Part shown: piece by piece, positions 14,591 through 24,318 of the stretch
Layout: the number at the start of each line of letters is the position of its first letter
Numbering within the stretch: the stretch's first letter is position 1
Assembly: GCF_005503355.1 (NCBI RefSeq)
Contig: NZ_SCMK01000039.1
Span: forward strand, 1 to 33,156
Length of the DNA: 33,156 bases
Source: Sphingomonas sp. 1F27F7B
Lineage (GTDB): Bacteria; Pseudomonadota; Alphaproteobacteria; Sphingomonadales; Sphingomonadaceae
Reading direction: 5' to 3'
Notes under the pieces: model-generated
The model's input: the letters and a program-made list of their open reading frames with translations, nothing else
The model's database searches: none
Told to the model about the DNA's origin: nothing
Made by a program: the position numbers and the translations under genes

Positions 14591-16642
14591 ATGAAGAGTT
14601 TGCTTGAACAACTTCCGTCTATTGTGGCGGAGGGCAAGCGTGAAGCCGAGCGGGTGATCGAGCGCGCTGAAAGCAACTATCGTCTAGGTCTTCATACTCG
14701 TGAGCTGGTCGTACCCTCGAAAGACAGCAACTGGCGCGATTTGCTCAAGGAAGCCGACAAGCCGGTAACAACGGAAAATGCGGGCGAGCTTAGCCGCCTG
14801 ATATATGGCGACAATCTACTCGCCGTTGCCGCTCTTCTGTCCGGCTCTGACAATCAGCGATCCATTCGGGGACGGGTGGATCTGATATACATAGACCCAC
14901 CTTTCGACAGCAAGATGGATTACCGAACCAAAATCAATATCTTGGGCGGCGATTTTCATCAAAAGCCCACTGCGATTGAACAGTTTGCCTACTCGGATAC
15001 ATGGCACGATGGAACGAAGTCTTATCTGGAGTCACTTGTTCCGCTTCTTTATATTTTGAAAGAATGCCTTTCCCCTAGAGGTAGTATTTATATCCACCTT
15101 GGAAAGACTGTCTCAAATTACGTCAAGGTCGTTGCCGATACCGTGTTCGGCGCGGACAACTTTCACAATGAAATCACATGGAAACGGTCGCACGCACACG
15201 GCGACACCGGGCAGGGTGCGAAACACTACGGGCGCGTGACGGAATCTATTTTCTTATACTCTAAGGGCAGCCCGATCTGGAATCCGGCATATACGGCATA
15301 TACGCCTGAGATTCTTGCTCGCGACTATAAGTACGTCGATGCGGAAACTGGCGAGAAATATCGTTTGATGCCTGTCGATGGCCCAGGCGGTGCTGCAAAG
15401 GGCAATCCGTTTTACGAGTTTCTCGGTGTAAAGGGATATTGGCGCTACTCAGAAACGAAGATGAAAGAGCTTCATGAAGCCGGTGAGATAGTATTATCGT
15501 CAACGGGAAAGTCTCTTAGCCGTAAGAAGTTTTTGCGTGACGCGAAGGGCACGCCCGTCACTGAGCTGTGGGACGATGTGAACCGCATCAGTCCAACGTC
15601 GAAAGAGCGGCTGAACTATCCCACACAAAAGCCCGAGGCTCTTCTTGAGCGCATTATTTCTACGTCGTCGGAGCCTGGCTCTCTCGTGCTAGATTGCTTT
15701 GTGGGCTCCGGTACAACGGCGGCCGTGGCGGAGCGGCTTGGCCGTAAGTGGATAGCTACAGATTTGGGCAAACCTGCCTGCATGGTCGCGCGTAAGCGCC
15801 TGATCGACCAAGAAGCCAAGCCGTTCTTGTATCAGCACATTGGGGATTATCAGGTCGAACAAATGCGCTCCACGATGGGCGCGAAGTTTCGAATTGGCGA
15901 TCTCGCTGAAATCGTTCTCGGCCTCTTCGGGGCGCTTCCGCTGCCGGTGGAAGAGAACCCTAACAAGAACATGGGACGGCTTCACGGCAGCAAGACGCTC
16001 GTGCTCGCGGATAGCCCTAACAAGATGACCGGCCTCGCCACGTTGCGTCGCGCGATCGAAATCCGTGACAACCTCATGGGGGGCTGGGATAAGGTCATCA
16101 TTCTGGGGTGGAATTTCTCGCCGACCATCGGTCACGATATCGAAGCCCTGGGGCAGGGCGACCGCCTTGAAGTGCTGGTGATCCCGCCCGATCTGCTCGA
16201 CCGGCTCAAGAAGAAGGGTCACAAGCTCAAGGCCGACGAAGTCCGGTTTTCGTCCCTGCAATATCTCAAGCTGGGCGAAGTCAAGCGTGAGCAGTCAGGG
16301 GAGGGCGAGGCCCTGTCAGTTGACATTGCCAACTATGTCCTTCTGTCGCCGGAAGCCCTCAACCTGGACGATTCCAATCGCGATAAGCTGCAGAAGGTCA
16401 TTAACGCCGACCCTATGGCATTGATCGAATATTGGAGCGTCGATCCCGACTATGACGGCGAGGTGTTCCGTTCGGTTTGGCAAGATTATCGCGGCAATAC
16501 CGAGAATGACGATGATCCCTATCGGGTCATCACCAAGGCCCGGCTAACCGGCCTTCCGAAGAAGGAAGGCAAGCGCCGCGTCTGCGTGCGCGTCGTCGAT
16601 GTGTTCGGCTTTGAAGCCGAAGCAACGGTCGAGGTGGCATGA
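14591..16642 (+). CDS. Type III Mod-like N6-adenine DNA methyltransferase
   Basis: A 683-residue methyltransferase of the beta order: catalytic motif IV IDPPF (101-105) comes first and the SAM-binding motif I VLDCFVGSGTT (366-376) later, as in type III Mod and related enzymes. The stretch 190-340 between them is the likely target recognition region. A C-terminal ~270-residue part without methylase motifs may contact the Res partner. It should protect host DNA by methylating adenine in an unknown site. AGGGGG precedes the ATG. Its stop overlaps the start of the next gene (ATGATG), so the two are coupled. Confidence 0.85.
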   Translation: MKSLLEQLPSIVAEGKREAERVIERAESNYRLGLHTRELVVPSKDSNWRDLLKEADKPVTTENAGELSRLIYGDNLLAVAALLSGSDNQRSIRGRVDLIYIDPPFDSKMDYRTKINILGGDFHQKPTAIEQFAYSDTWHDGTKSYLESLVPLLYILKECLSPRGSIYIHLGKTVSNYVKVVADTVFGADNFHNEITWKRSHAHGDTGQGAKHYGRVTESIFLYSKGSPIWNPAYTAYTPEILARDYKYVDAETGEKYRLMPVDGPGGAAKGNPFYEFLGVKGYWRYSETKMKELHEAGEIVLSSTGKSLSRKKFLRDAKGTPVTELWDDVNRISPTSKERLNYPTQKPEALLERIISTSSEPGSLVLDCFVGSGTTAAVAERLGRKWIATDLGKPACMVARKRLIDQEAKPFLYQHIGDYQVEQMRSTMGAKFRIGDLAEIVLGLFGALPLPVEENPNKNMGRLHGSKTLVLADSPNKMTGLATLRRAIEIRDNLMGGWDKVIILGWNFSPTIGHDIEALGQGDRLEVLVIPPDLLDRLKKKGHKLKADEVRFSSLQYLKLGEVKREQSGEGEALSVDIANYVLLSPEALNLDDSNRDKLQKVINADPMALIEYWSVDPDYDGEVFRSVWQDYRGNTENDDDPYRVITKARLTGLPKKEGKRRVCVRVVDVFGFEAEATVEVA

Positions 16643-19575
16643 TGGCGAGCATCAACAATCTGACCCTCGCCAAGGGGCTGACCGCCAAGGTCGAAGAGGC
16701 CTGTGTCGGTCTGGAAAATGGCGACGCGCCGATCTTGGATCAGGTGTCGGAGATGACGGCCGAGCTGCTCAAATGGTGGTTTCAGGCGGAATTTCAGGAT
16801 GCCCGCCAATTCAACTTCCATCCTGGACAACGCCAAGCCCTGCTGAATGTCATCTATGCCCATGAGGTGCTGGGCATCAATTCGCTGCAAGACCTCTACC
16901 AGGTCGCCGCGCCGGACGTGATGCTGGCCAGCGCCCGCGATTCCGAAGTGATCCGCGCGCCAAAGAACGCCTATCCGAAATATTGCCTGAAAATGGCGAC
17001 GGGAACCGGCAAAACATGGGTGCTGCAGGCGCTCATGGTTTGGCAGATTTTGAATGCCAACCGCGCGCCGGACAGCGGCCGCTACACCAAGAATTTCCTC
17101 GTCGTGGCTCCCGGCCTGATCGTCTATGATCGCCTGCTCGATGCGTTCATGGGGAAAGAGCGCGACGGCAAGCGCGATTTCACGATCTCTGACCTGGCCA
17201 TTTTCCAGGAACTATTCATCCCCGATGCTCATCGGGACGAGGTGTTCCGGTTCGTGCAAGGCGCCGTGTGCGCCAAGGAAGACATTGGCCGGAAGGTCAC
17301 AGCGGGCGGCATCATTGCGATCTCCAACTGGCATGTTCTCTCGGAAGAGGGCGAACCGCTCGAAGATGAAGATATCGACGCGCCGGGGCGGGCAGCCGAC
17401 CCGAAAACAGTCGTCCAGAGCATTCTACCGCTGACACCTGGGACAAACGCGGGCAACGACCTCAATGTGCTCAACCGGCGCTTCGAGCGCGGCGGCATCC
17501 TTTCCTACCTCAAGGATTTGCCCGCGCTGATGGTCTTCAATGACGAAGCGCATCATATCCATGAGTTCAAGCGGGAAGGCGAGGTGACGGAGGTTGAATG
17601 GCAGAAAAGCCTTAACCTGATCGCGGAGCCGAAGGCGAGCCGGTTCGTCCAAGTGGACTTTTCCGCCACGCCTTACAATGAGGTGGGCACGGGCAAAAAC
17701 TCCCGCAAATCCTACTTCCCGCATATCGTCGTCGATTTCGATCTCAAGACCGCCATGCGGGCAGGGCTGGTCAAATCGCTCGTGCTCGACAAGCGATCTG
17801 AAATCGGCGCGCTCAGCAACGATGAGCTGGATTTCAAAGCCGACCGCGACGAGAACGGCAACCCGATGTTGTCGGAAGGTCAGCGTATCATGTTGCGCGC
17901 TGGCCTTACCAAGCTGCGGAAGCTGGAAGCCGATTTCGCGGCTCTCGCGCCTGAAAAGCACCCGAAAATGCTGGTCGTCTGCGAAGACACCACGGTCACG
18001 CCTCTTGTTGCGGAGTTCATGCAACTCGAAGGCTTGTCCGATGACGAGGTGCTGCGGGTTGATTCCAACCGAAAGGGCGAGCTGAAACCCGACGAATGGA
18101 AGGTGCTGCGCGAGCGGCTATTCGACGTTGACCGGCACCAATCTCCCCGCGTGATCGTCAGCGTCCTGATGCTGCGCGAAGGCTTCGACGTGAACAATAT
18201 CTGCGTCATCGTTCCTTTGCGTGCGTCAGGTGCCGGCATTCTCCTTGAACAGACCATCGGTCGCGGCCTGCGCCTGATGTGGCGCGGCAACGAATACGAC
18301 GATATCAAACGGGAAAACCGGCAGCTTATCCGCACCGGCAAGACTCCAAACAACATGATCGACATTCTGTCGATTGTCGAACATCCGGCCTTCCAGAGTT
18401 TCTACGAGGAACTGATCCAGGAAGGCCTGGCGGCCGAGGCGGATGACGAGGACGACACCAACACTACGTCCACCGGCGACCTTATGTCGGTCGGCCTGCG
18501 ACCTGGGTTTGAAGAGTATGATTTTGCGATTCCCTTCATCCTGCGCGAGCAGGTGGAGGAACTAGAAGATACGCAGATTGAGCCGTCCGCGCTTGCTCCC
18601 TTCGGCGCGTTTAACCTCAATCAGCTTAAAAGCCAGCTCGGTCACGGCGAAAAATTCCACTCGGAAGACGTGCAGGCAAAAACCCGGTTCGGCGACTACC
18701 GCGTGCATGGCGGTGTCATGACCGCAACGGGCTATAACGATTACTTGGCGCGCATCACGCGCCGCATTACGGAAGCGGTGACCCTGACCGATACTACGGC
18801 CAGCTCCAAGGCCTTCGCCAACGCCAGCAAGTTCCCCTATATCCAGATCAATCGCGCCGAGCTTGCCGAAGGAATCGACCGCTTCGTAAGGCAGTACCTG
18901 TTCAAGCAGGATTTCGAGCCGCTGCATGACGAGAATTGGCGCGTGCTGCTGCTCGATCCGGTGACGGAACATATCATCAAGGTGTGGGCGCGCGCGATCC
19001 TTGAAGCCGAGGAAAGCGTGATCGTCGCTGATGCCGAGGTCGCGCATCGTCGGCTGTCGGAAGTTCCCAAGCTCGCCATGCGCGCCGGGTCTTCACTTGC
19101 CGTCGATAAAGCCATTTACGAGCGGCTGCCTTATCCATCACGCAACGGCGGCCTGGAACAGGCCTTCATGGAAACCTGCGAGCGGGACGCAAGCGTTGAC
19201 GCCTTTTGTAAGATCAACGAGCAAAAGCATACCTTCGCGCGCCTCCGCTATATCAAAGAAGACGGTCTTCCGGCGTTCTACTCGCCGGATTTCTTTGTTA
19301 GGGCTGACGGAGCCATCTACTTGGTCGAAACAAAGGCTCAGGGGCAGCTTTCCAGTCCCAACGTCCTGCGGAAGCGACGGGCAGCCGTCGCATGGTGCGA
19401 CCGTATCAATGCACTGGCTCCCGAACAGCGTAGCAATGCCGACTGGCATTATGTGCTTCTCGGCGAAGAAACATTCTATAACTGGCGGGACAAGGGCGGC
19501 TCGGTCGCCGAACTCCTAGCCTATTCACGCCTGCGCCCTGTCGAAGACAAGGGACAGGCCAAGTTTGTGTTCTAG
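16639..19575 (+). CDS. Type III Res-like helicase-nuclease (BPTD_3080-like)
   Basis: A 978-residue superfamily 2 translocase with a C-terminal nuclease. Walker A is ATGTGKT (120-126), motif II DEAHH (302-306), motif III SAT (342-344), and motif VI lies in EQTIGRGLRLM. Near the C-terminus PD (883-884) and ETK (897-899) make a PD-(D/E)xK cleavage centre (FYSPDFF ... YLVETKA). I associate this sequence with the BPTD_3080 family of restriction endonucleases. It should track along unmethylated DNA and cut it, with the methyltransferase as site-specificity partner. The start is either of two adjacent ATGs (16639 or 16642), overlapping the methyltransferase stop. The next gene starts 8 nt after its stop. 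Confidence 0.87.
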   Translation: MMASINNLTLAKGLTAKVEEACVGLENGDAPILDQVSEMTAELLKWWFQAEFQDARQFNFHPGQRQALLNVIYAHEVLGINSLQDLYQVAAPDVMLASARDSEVIRAPKNAYPKYCLKMATGTGKTWVLQALMVWQILNANRAPDSGRYTKNFLVVAPGLIVYDRLLDAFMGKERDGKRDFTISDLAIFQELFIPDAHRDEVFRFVQGAVCAKEDIGRKVTAGGIIAISNWHVLSEEGEPLEDEDIDAPGRAADPKTVVQSILPLTPGTNAGNDLNVLNRRFERGGILSYLKDLPALMVFNDEAHHIHEFKREGEVTEVEWQKSLNLIAEPKASRFVQVDFSATPYNEVGTGKNSRKSYFPHIVVDFDLKTAMRAGLVKSLVLDKRSEIGALSNDELDFKADRDENGNPMLSEGQRIMLRAGLTKLRKLEADFAALAPEKHPKMLVVCEDTTVTPLVAEFMQLEGLSDDEVLRVDSNRKGELKPDEWKVLRERLFDVDRHQSPRVIVSVLMLREGFDVNNICVIVPLRASGAGILLEQTIGRGLRLMWRGNEYDDIKRENRQLIRTGKTPNNMIDILSIVEHPAFQSFYEELIQEGLAAEADDEDDTNTTSTGDLMSVGLRPGFEEYDFAIPFILREQVEELEDTQIEPSALAPFGAFNLNQLKSQLGHGEKFHSEDVQAKTRFGDYRVHGGVMTATGYNDYLARITRRITEAVTLTDTTASSKAFANASKFPYIQINRAELAEGIDRFVRQYLFKQDFEPLHDENWRVLLLDPVTEHIIKVWARAILEAEESVIVADAEVAHRRLSEVPKLAMRAGSSLAVDKAIYERLPYPSRNGGLEQAFMETCERDASVDAFCKINEQKHTFARLRYIKEDGLPAFYSPDFFVRADGAIYLVETKAQGQLSSPNVLRKRRAAVAWCDRINALAPEQRSNADWHYVLLGEETFYNWRDKGGSVAELLAYSRLRPVEDKGQAKFVF

Positions 19576-19583
19576 GGGGAAGA

Positions 19584-22391
19584 ATGGACAAGGGCGCGCA
19601 CTTTTATCGGTGTGATTTTCAGGTTCACACGCCCCGCGATCTTCGCTGGACGGGTTTTAACGCCACCACTGACGAAGAGCGTGCGGCTTACGCACAGAAG
19701 CTCGTGGCGGCGTGCCGCGAGCGCGGAATCCAAGCTATCGCGATAACTGATCACCATTGCATGACGTTTGTGCCGTTTATCCGACAGGCAGCGGCCGAAG
19801 AAACCGGCGCTGATGGCGCTGAATTGGCAGATAGTGCGCGTCTTGTCGTATTTCCCGGCATGGAATTGACGCTGGGTGTGCCCTGTCAGGCAATCGTGAT
19901 TTTTGATGCTGATTTCCCGAATGACTTTCTGCCCAACGTGCTGACTGCCTTTACGATCAACCAAAATGGCCCCGAGCATTCAAAAATCGCTGAGGTTCAG
20001 CGACTTGACCATGTGCAAAGCCTAAAGCAGCTCAAGGAGGATCTAGATAAACATAGCTTCCTACGCGACCGATATACGATTTTCCCCAACGTATCCGGGG
20101 AGGGCCAGTTTTCGTTATTGCGTAACGGCATGGCTGGAAAATATGCAGAAATGCCATGGGTTGGCGGATATACAGATGGGCAATTTTCTAAACTTAAAGA
20201 CGGCCCAAGGAATATTCTATCAGGTAGGGAAAAGGCATGGGGCAATAAGCGCATTGCCTGCATCCAAACGTCTGATAGCCGACGTGACGATCACAGCACC
20301 CTCGGCACGCCTTCTACTTGGATCAAATGGGCTAGGCCTTCGGCCGAAGCGCTGCGGCAAGCCTGCCTGGCGCAGGAATCCCGTATCGGGCTCGATACTC
20401 CTCGCGTTCCCGAAACATATATTGCAAGCCTTAGTGTCAGCAATTCCAGCTTCCTCGGTCCCGTCGATCTGGCACTCAATCCTCAATATAGCGCCCTGAT
20501 TGGTGGGCGGGGGACGGGGAAATCCACGGTACTGGAATACGTCCGATGGGCGCTATGCGATCAACCACCCACCGATGATATCGATGATGCGCCGAACTAT
20601 CAGGCACGTCGTTCCCGCCTGATCGACAAGACATTGCGGCCGCTAAATGCCACGGTCCAAGTCACTTATGTTCTTAATGGCGTGCCCCATTTGGTTCGCC
20701 GCTCAAGCGTCGATGGCACTGTTCAGATGAAAATCGGGACGGGTGAATTGCGCCCCTGTACCGAAGAAGAAGTGCGCGCTTTGTTGCCCATTCAAGCATA
20801 CAGCCAGAAACAGCTCAGCGACGTGAGCGTGCGAGTGGACGAGCTGACGAGGTTCATTACCGCCCCTATTAAAGGCGATCTCGACCGATTGGAGCGGGCA
20901 GCTACCGACCGCGCCAACAGGATCAAGGAATCTTACGCAACGCGGCAACGATTCCGGGAACTGTCCAAAGTCCTGAATAATCGCCTTTTAGAAGAGCAGT
21001 CGATCACCGAGCAAGCCAATGCTCTGCGCGCGTCACTCTCCGGGCTGAGCGACGAAGATCGTCAGCTTCTTGAACAGGGGAAGGACTATTCAGCGGCAAA
21101 TGCCCAAATTGGGGCATGGCGGGCTGGCGCAGGTACTGTTCATCAGAAAGCCGAAGAGCTGCGTAAAATTGTGGAGGGACAAATTGCGTCCCTGCAGCCA
21201 TCACCTGACAAGCCCGACGAAGAGCGTGAAGTGCTGGAAAAGGCCCAAGCGGCCTATTCACACCTTCTCGACGCGGCATTGTTATCCCTGTCCACGCTGA
21301 CGGCGGCGGCGAAATCAATAACGGAGCCACAACCTGATGCGGCTTCCGTTGATCCGTGGAGCGAATGGGAAACGCACTATAAGGGCTTCCAAGACAGATA
21401 TAATGCTGCCGTGCAGCGGTCGTCCTCCCACGGCGAAAAGCTGCAGCAGCTTGGCTCATTGGAGGCCAAAGTCCGCGAACTATCGGAAGAGGCCACGCGG
21501 ACACGCGAGCTTTTAGCAACACTCGCCTCGGCCGATGCCAACTATATATCGGCGCGCGATGAATGGCTTGCGGCACAAGCCGAGCAGGATGCCCTTGTTG
21601 AAAGGGAATGCACCGAACTTACGGCGCGATCAGGCGGTGCAATCCGGGTTAGCGTGAAGCGGCAGGCTGACAGCACTGCATTCGTGGAAACGCTGCGCCA
21701 GGGTCTTTCAGGTTCTCGGGTCCAAGGCAACAAGGTTGAAGCGCTTGGCGAAGCGATCACCAATGCCGCCAATCCTGCAGCGGCATGGCTGCAGATTTTG
21801 GATGATCTGGAGAAAATCGCCGATCATGATCCCGGACATTCTCCTACCGAGGCCCGGCCACAAGCGCCCTCTCTTGTGGCCGCAGGGCTGACCTCCAACG
21901 ATCTTGATCGCATGTGTCAAACCTTGCAACCGGAAGTGTGGCTCACGCTTTCCCTGACACCGATTGCCTCGGTTCCGATCTACGAGTTTCGCGCGCGCGA
22001 AGGCGAATATATTCCCTTCGAGAACGCATCTGCAGGGCAGCAGGCAACCGCTTTGCTAAAAACCCTGCTCAATCAACCCGGGCCGCCGCTCCTCATCGAT
22101 CAGCCCGAAGAAGACTTGGACAACCCTGTTATGCTCGAAATCGTCGAGCAACTTTGGGAAGCGAAGCGTCTCCGGCAGATCATTTTCGCTAGTCACAACG
22201 CCAATCTCGTCGTGAATGGTGATGCTGAACTCGTTGCTTGGTTTGGCTATCGAGCCGCAGGCGACGAATCTCGCGGTATGATCCAAGGCGAAGGAGCAAT
22301 AGACATTCCTGAAGCCCGCGAGGCCATCAAACGCATCATGGAAGGCGGCGAGAGCGCGTTTAGGCTGCGTCGCGAGAAATACGGCTTCTAA
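19584..22391 (+). CDS. TrlF-like PHP phosphoesterase / SMC-type ATPase
   Basis: A 935-residue two-part protein. Residues 1-270 are a PHP metal-dependent phosphoesterase: DFQVHTP (11-17), TDHHC (55-59), PGMELT (91-96, likely metal ligand Glu94). From 285 on it is an AAA/SMC-like ATPase with Walker A GGRGTGKST (307-315), a long coiled-coil insertion (about 430-760), an ABC-signature-like ENASAGQQ (about 812-819) and Walker B LLIDQPEEDLDN (836-847). The last motifs resemble RecN/RecF-type and OLD-like ATPases. This matches the TrlF family of ATPases. The ATPase may sense DNA while the PHP part cleaves a nucleic acid or nucleotide; that is inference. GGGGGAAG precedes the ATG. It is last in the operon, followed by a strong hairpin. 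Confidence 0.85.
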   Translation: MDKGAHFYRCDFQVHTPRDLRWTGFNATTDEERAAYAQKLVAACRERGIQAIAITDHHCMTFVPFIRQAAAEETGADGAELADSARLVVFPGMELTLGVPCQAIVIFDADFPNDFLPNVLTAFTINQNGPEHSKIAEVQRLDHVQSLKQLKEDLDKHSFLRDRYTIFPNVSGEGQFSLLRNGMAGKYAEMPWVGGYTDGQFSKLKDGPRNILSGREKAWGNKRIACIQTSDSRRDDHSTLGTPSTWIKWARPSAEALRQACLAQESRIGLDTPRVPETYIASLSVSNSSFLGPVDLALNPQYSALIGGRGTGKSTVLEYVRWALCDQPPTDDIDDAPNYQARRSRLIDKTLRPLNATVQVTYVLNGVPHLVRRSSVDGTVQMKIGTGELRPCTEEEVRALLPIQAYSQKQLSDVSVRVDELTRFITAPIKGDLDRLERAATDRANRIKESYATRQRFRELSKVLNNRLLEEQSITEQANALRASLSGLSDEDRQLLEQGKDYSAANAQIGAWRAGAGTVHQKAEELRKIVEGQIASLQPSPDKPDEEREVLEKAQAAYSHLLDAALLSLSTLTAAAKSITEPQPDAASVDPWSEWETHYKGFQDRYNAAVQRSSSHGEKLQQLGSLEAKVRELSEEATRTRELLATLASADANYISARDEWLAAQAEQDALVERECTELTARSGGAIRVSVKRQADSTAFVETLRQGLSGSRVQGNKVEALGEAITNAANPAAAWLQILDDLEKIADHDPGHSPTEARPQAPSLVAAGLTSNDLDRMCQTLQPEVWLTLSLTPIASVPIYEFRAREGEYIPFENASAGQQATALLKTLLNQPGPPLLIDQPEEDLDNPVMLEIVEQLWEAKRLRQIIFASHNANLVVNGDAELVAWFGYRAAGDESRGMIQGEGAIDIPEAREAIKRIMEGGESAFRLRREKYGF

Positions 22392-22445
22392 ATCCGCTAT
22401 AAGTGAGACACGCGGAAGCCATGTGGTAGTCCGATCTTGAGAAGG

Positions 22446-22474
22446 GGCCGGTGGAGCGGAACACTCCACCGGCC
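22446..22474. terminator. Strong hairpin between convergent genes
   Basis: GGCCGGTGGAG pairs perfectly with CTCCACCGGCC around a 7-nt loop. It lies between the trlF stop and the stop of the convergent orphan parB. There is no U-run, so it may work as a bidirectional or Rho-assisted terminator. Confidence 0.6.
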
Positions 22475-22480
22475 AGCACA

Positions 22481-24259
22481 TCATGCAACCTCGGACATTT
22501 CGCCTTCGTCCGTGGGTTGCTCGGCAACAGGTGCAAAGCGGCGCGCCGGTTCGGGCAACCAGCCTGCGGGCAGGCGTTCGTTGACGATCACAGCAAGGTC
22601 GCCCTTCTTCTTCTTCTCGCAATCGGCGGCGGCTTGGTCCCCGCACTCATCGGCAAGGATGGTCAGCAATGCCGTCCTTTTCAGCCGGTCAAAGAAAGGC
22701 TGCGAAGGCGTCCAGACGGCCCCAAGGTCCAGTCCTGCGGCCTCTGCATATTCGTCCGCGCTCTGCTGGCGCGATCCTGTGCCACCATTATCGAACACGG
22801 TTCCGTTCAACGTGATGGCGACAAGGCCCGCAAGCAACTGCATCTTGTCGGCCTGCTCCATTGCGCGGATCGTGGCAAAGCGGGCATCGGCGGGAATATC
22901 GCCAAATCGCTCGACAAGCTGCGGCTCCACGCGCTCGATGCTGCTGCTGCTCAACAGTTCATCCTCAACATTGATACTGGCCCGAGTGGGCTTAATGTCG
23001 GCGCCAACGGTGTAGCTATATTGGCCGTGGATGAATTGGGCCGTCAGGCTGTCTAGCAGAATGTCCAAGGCAAGATCGGGCTGCGCAGCAACGGCCTGCT
23101 GCAAGGCGAGGGTGCGAATGCCGGTAAGCCGCTCGATCATGCTCGCGGCATAGGGACCGCTCTCGGTCGCATCTGCTTCCGGCTCCTGCTCGATGACGGC
23201 GCGCCAGTAGCGGGTCTGCAATTCCCCGCGATACCCGACATAGGCGCAAACGCCCCCCGTCGCCTTCTGCTCGTCCGTGTAGGACGTAAGGGCTTCGTCA
23301 ATCTTCTCGCGCTGGTCGATCAGGTCTGCCAGTTCCTCGCTGTCGCCCTGCTGCTCAAGTTCCTCGATCTTGGCATCAATGGTCGCAAGCGCCTCGGCTT
23401 CGGCCTCCGTAGGTTCGCGAGTGATGGGGTGGAGATAGCCGCGATTGTAAATGTCGCTCGGCGCTTCCTCGCAAACCTCGACAACATGCCAGCCCTCGGT
23501 CTGAAACTCGGCCTTGATTCCGTCCAGCTTGGCACAAAGCAATTCGTCCAGAATATCGGGGCAGTCGGCAAACCCATGATCGCCAAACAGGGTGCGCGTG
23601 ATGGTGCCGCCTGCGGCCTGATAGGCTTCCTCTCCAACATAGAGGAAAACCGATGATGTGGTTTCGATCTTCTCGGCGGTGAGCGCGCGCCGGATCGCAT
23701 TTGGATTGTTACCGCAACGCTCCATCGCCTCGATCTGCGCTGCATGGTCATCGCTAAGGGTCAGCGCCTTGGCGGCATCCATGCCGATCTGGTCGGCGGC
23801 AAAGGCGTCGAGAACAGCCGGGGCAAGACTGCCAAGGCGCAGCAACTTGGCAACGTGGCCGGTGCTGTGGCCGAACCGTGCGGCAATGTCCTCGGCGTTC
23901 AAACCGCCATCATCGCGCAACGCGACATAGGCCCGCACTGCATCGGCGGGGTGCATGTTCTCCCGCTGCTCGTTCTCGATCAAGGAGAGTTCCACGGCCT
24001 CGGCCTTGTCTTTGATGATGACGGGGACGGGGAAGGTGGCAGGAATTGCCTTGCGCTTGCGAAGGAGGTCAAGGCCGCGCAGGCGTCGGCCTCCCGCGAA
24101 CACCATATACTTGCCGCCTTCCTCATAGACTGCAAGGCTCTGCGCAATGCCGTGAGCCAGGATCGAAGTTGCCATCTGCTCGATCCCCTTCGGCTCGACC
24201 TTACGGACATTGAGAGGGGAAAGGCGAAGCTGCGAAAACTTAACGGTGGTGACGGTCAT
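22481..24259 (-). CDS. Orphan ParB/RepB/Spo0J-like protein
   Basis: A 592-residue protein with a ParB nuclease-like domain at the N-terminus (about 1-110: LRLSPLNVRK, FAGGRRLRGL as the GERR-type motif, LIENEQRENMHPADAV as the ENxxR-type motif). A helix-turn-helix follows (AEDIAARFGHSTGHVAKLL). The remaining ~400 residues are acidic, with a Glu-rich coiled region (about 280-320), and are much longer than in partition ParBs. It is not next to a parA, so it is probably not the plasmid partition protein. Such large ParB-like proteins recur beside ardC and DUF3768 genes on sphingomonad plasmids; their role is unclear. I start at 24259 (AAGGA upstream), not at the longer frame. Confidence 0.8.
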   Translation of the reverse strand: MTVTTVKFSQLRLSPLNVRKVEPKGIEQMATSILAHGIAQSLAVYEEGGKYMVFAGGRRLRGLDLLRKRKAIPATFPVPVIIKDKAEAVELSLIENEQRENMHPADAVRAYVALRDDGGLNAEDIAARFGHSTGHVAKLLRLGSLAPAVLDAFAADQIGMDAAKALTLSDDHAAQIEAMERCGNNPNAIRRALTAEKIETTSSVFLYVGEEAYQAAGGTITRTLFGDHGFADCPDILDELLCAKLDGIKAEFQTEGWHVVEVCEEAPSDIYNRGYLHPITREPTEAEAEALATIDAKIEELEQQGDSEELADLIDQREKIDEALTSYTDEQKATGGVCAYVGYRGELQTRYWRAVIEQEPEADATESGPYAASMIERLTGIRTLALQQAVAAQPDLALDILLDSLTAQFIHGQYSYTVGADIKPTRASINVEDELLSSSSIERVEPQLVERFGDIPADARFATIRAMEQADKMQLLAGLVAITLNGTVFDNGGTGSRQQSADEYAEAAGLDLGAVWTPSQPFFDRLKRTALLTILADECGDQAAADCEKKKKGDLAVIVNERLPAGWLPEPARRFAPVAEQPTDEGEMSEVA

Positions 24260-24285
24260 GATGGAAATCCTTGAATGGGGAGGGT

Positions 24286-24307
24286 GAGGGCGGGCGTTGC
24301 CGCCCTC
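24286..24307. repeat. Hairpin between DUF3768 gene and orphan parB
   Basis: GAGGGCGG and CCGCCCTC, 6-nt loop, in the 59-nt gap between the two minus-strand genes. It could attenuate read-through into the orphan parB. Confidence 0.4.
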
Positions 24308-24318
24308 GATGCTGCCGA

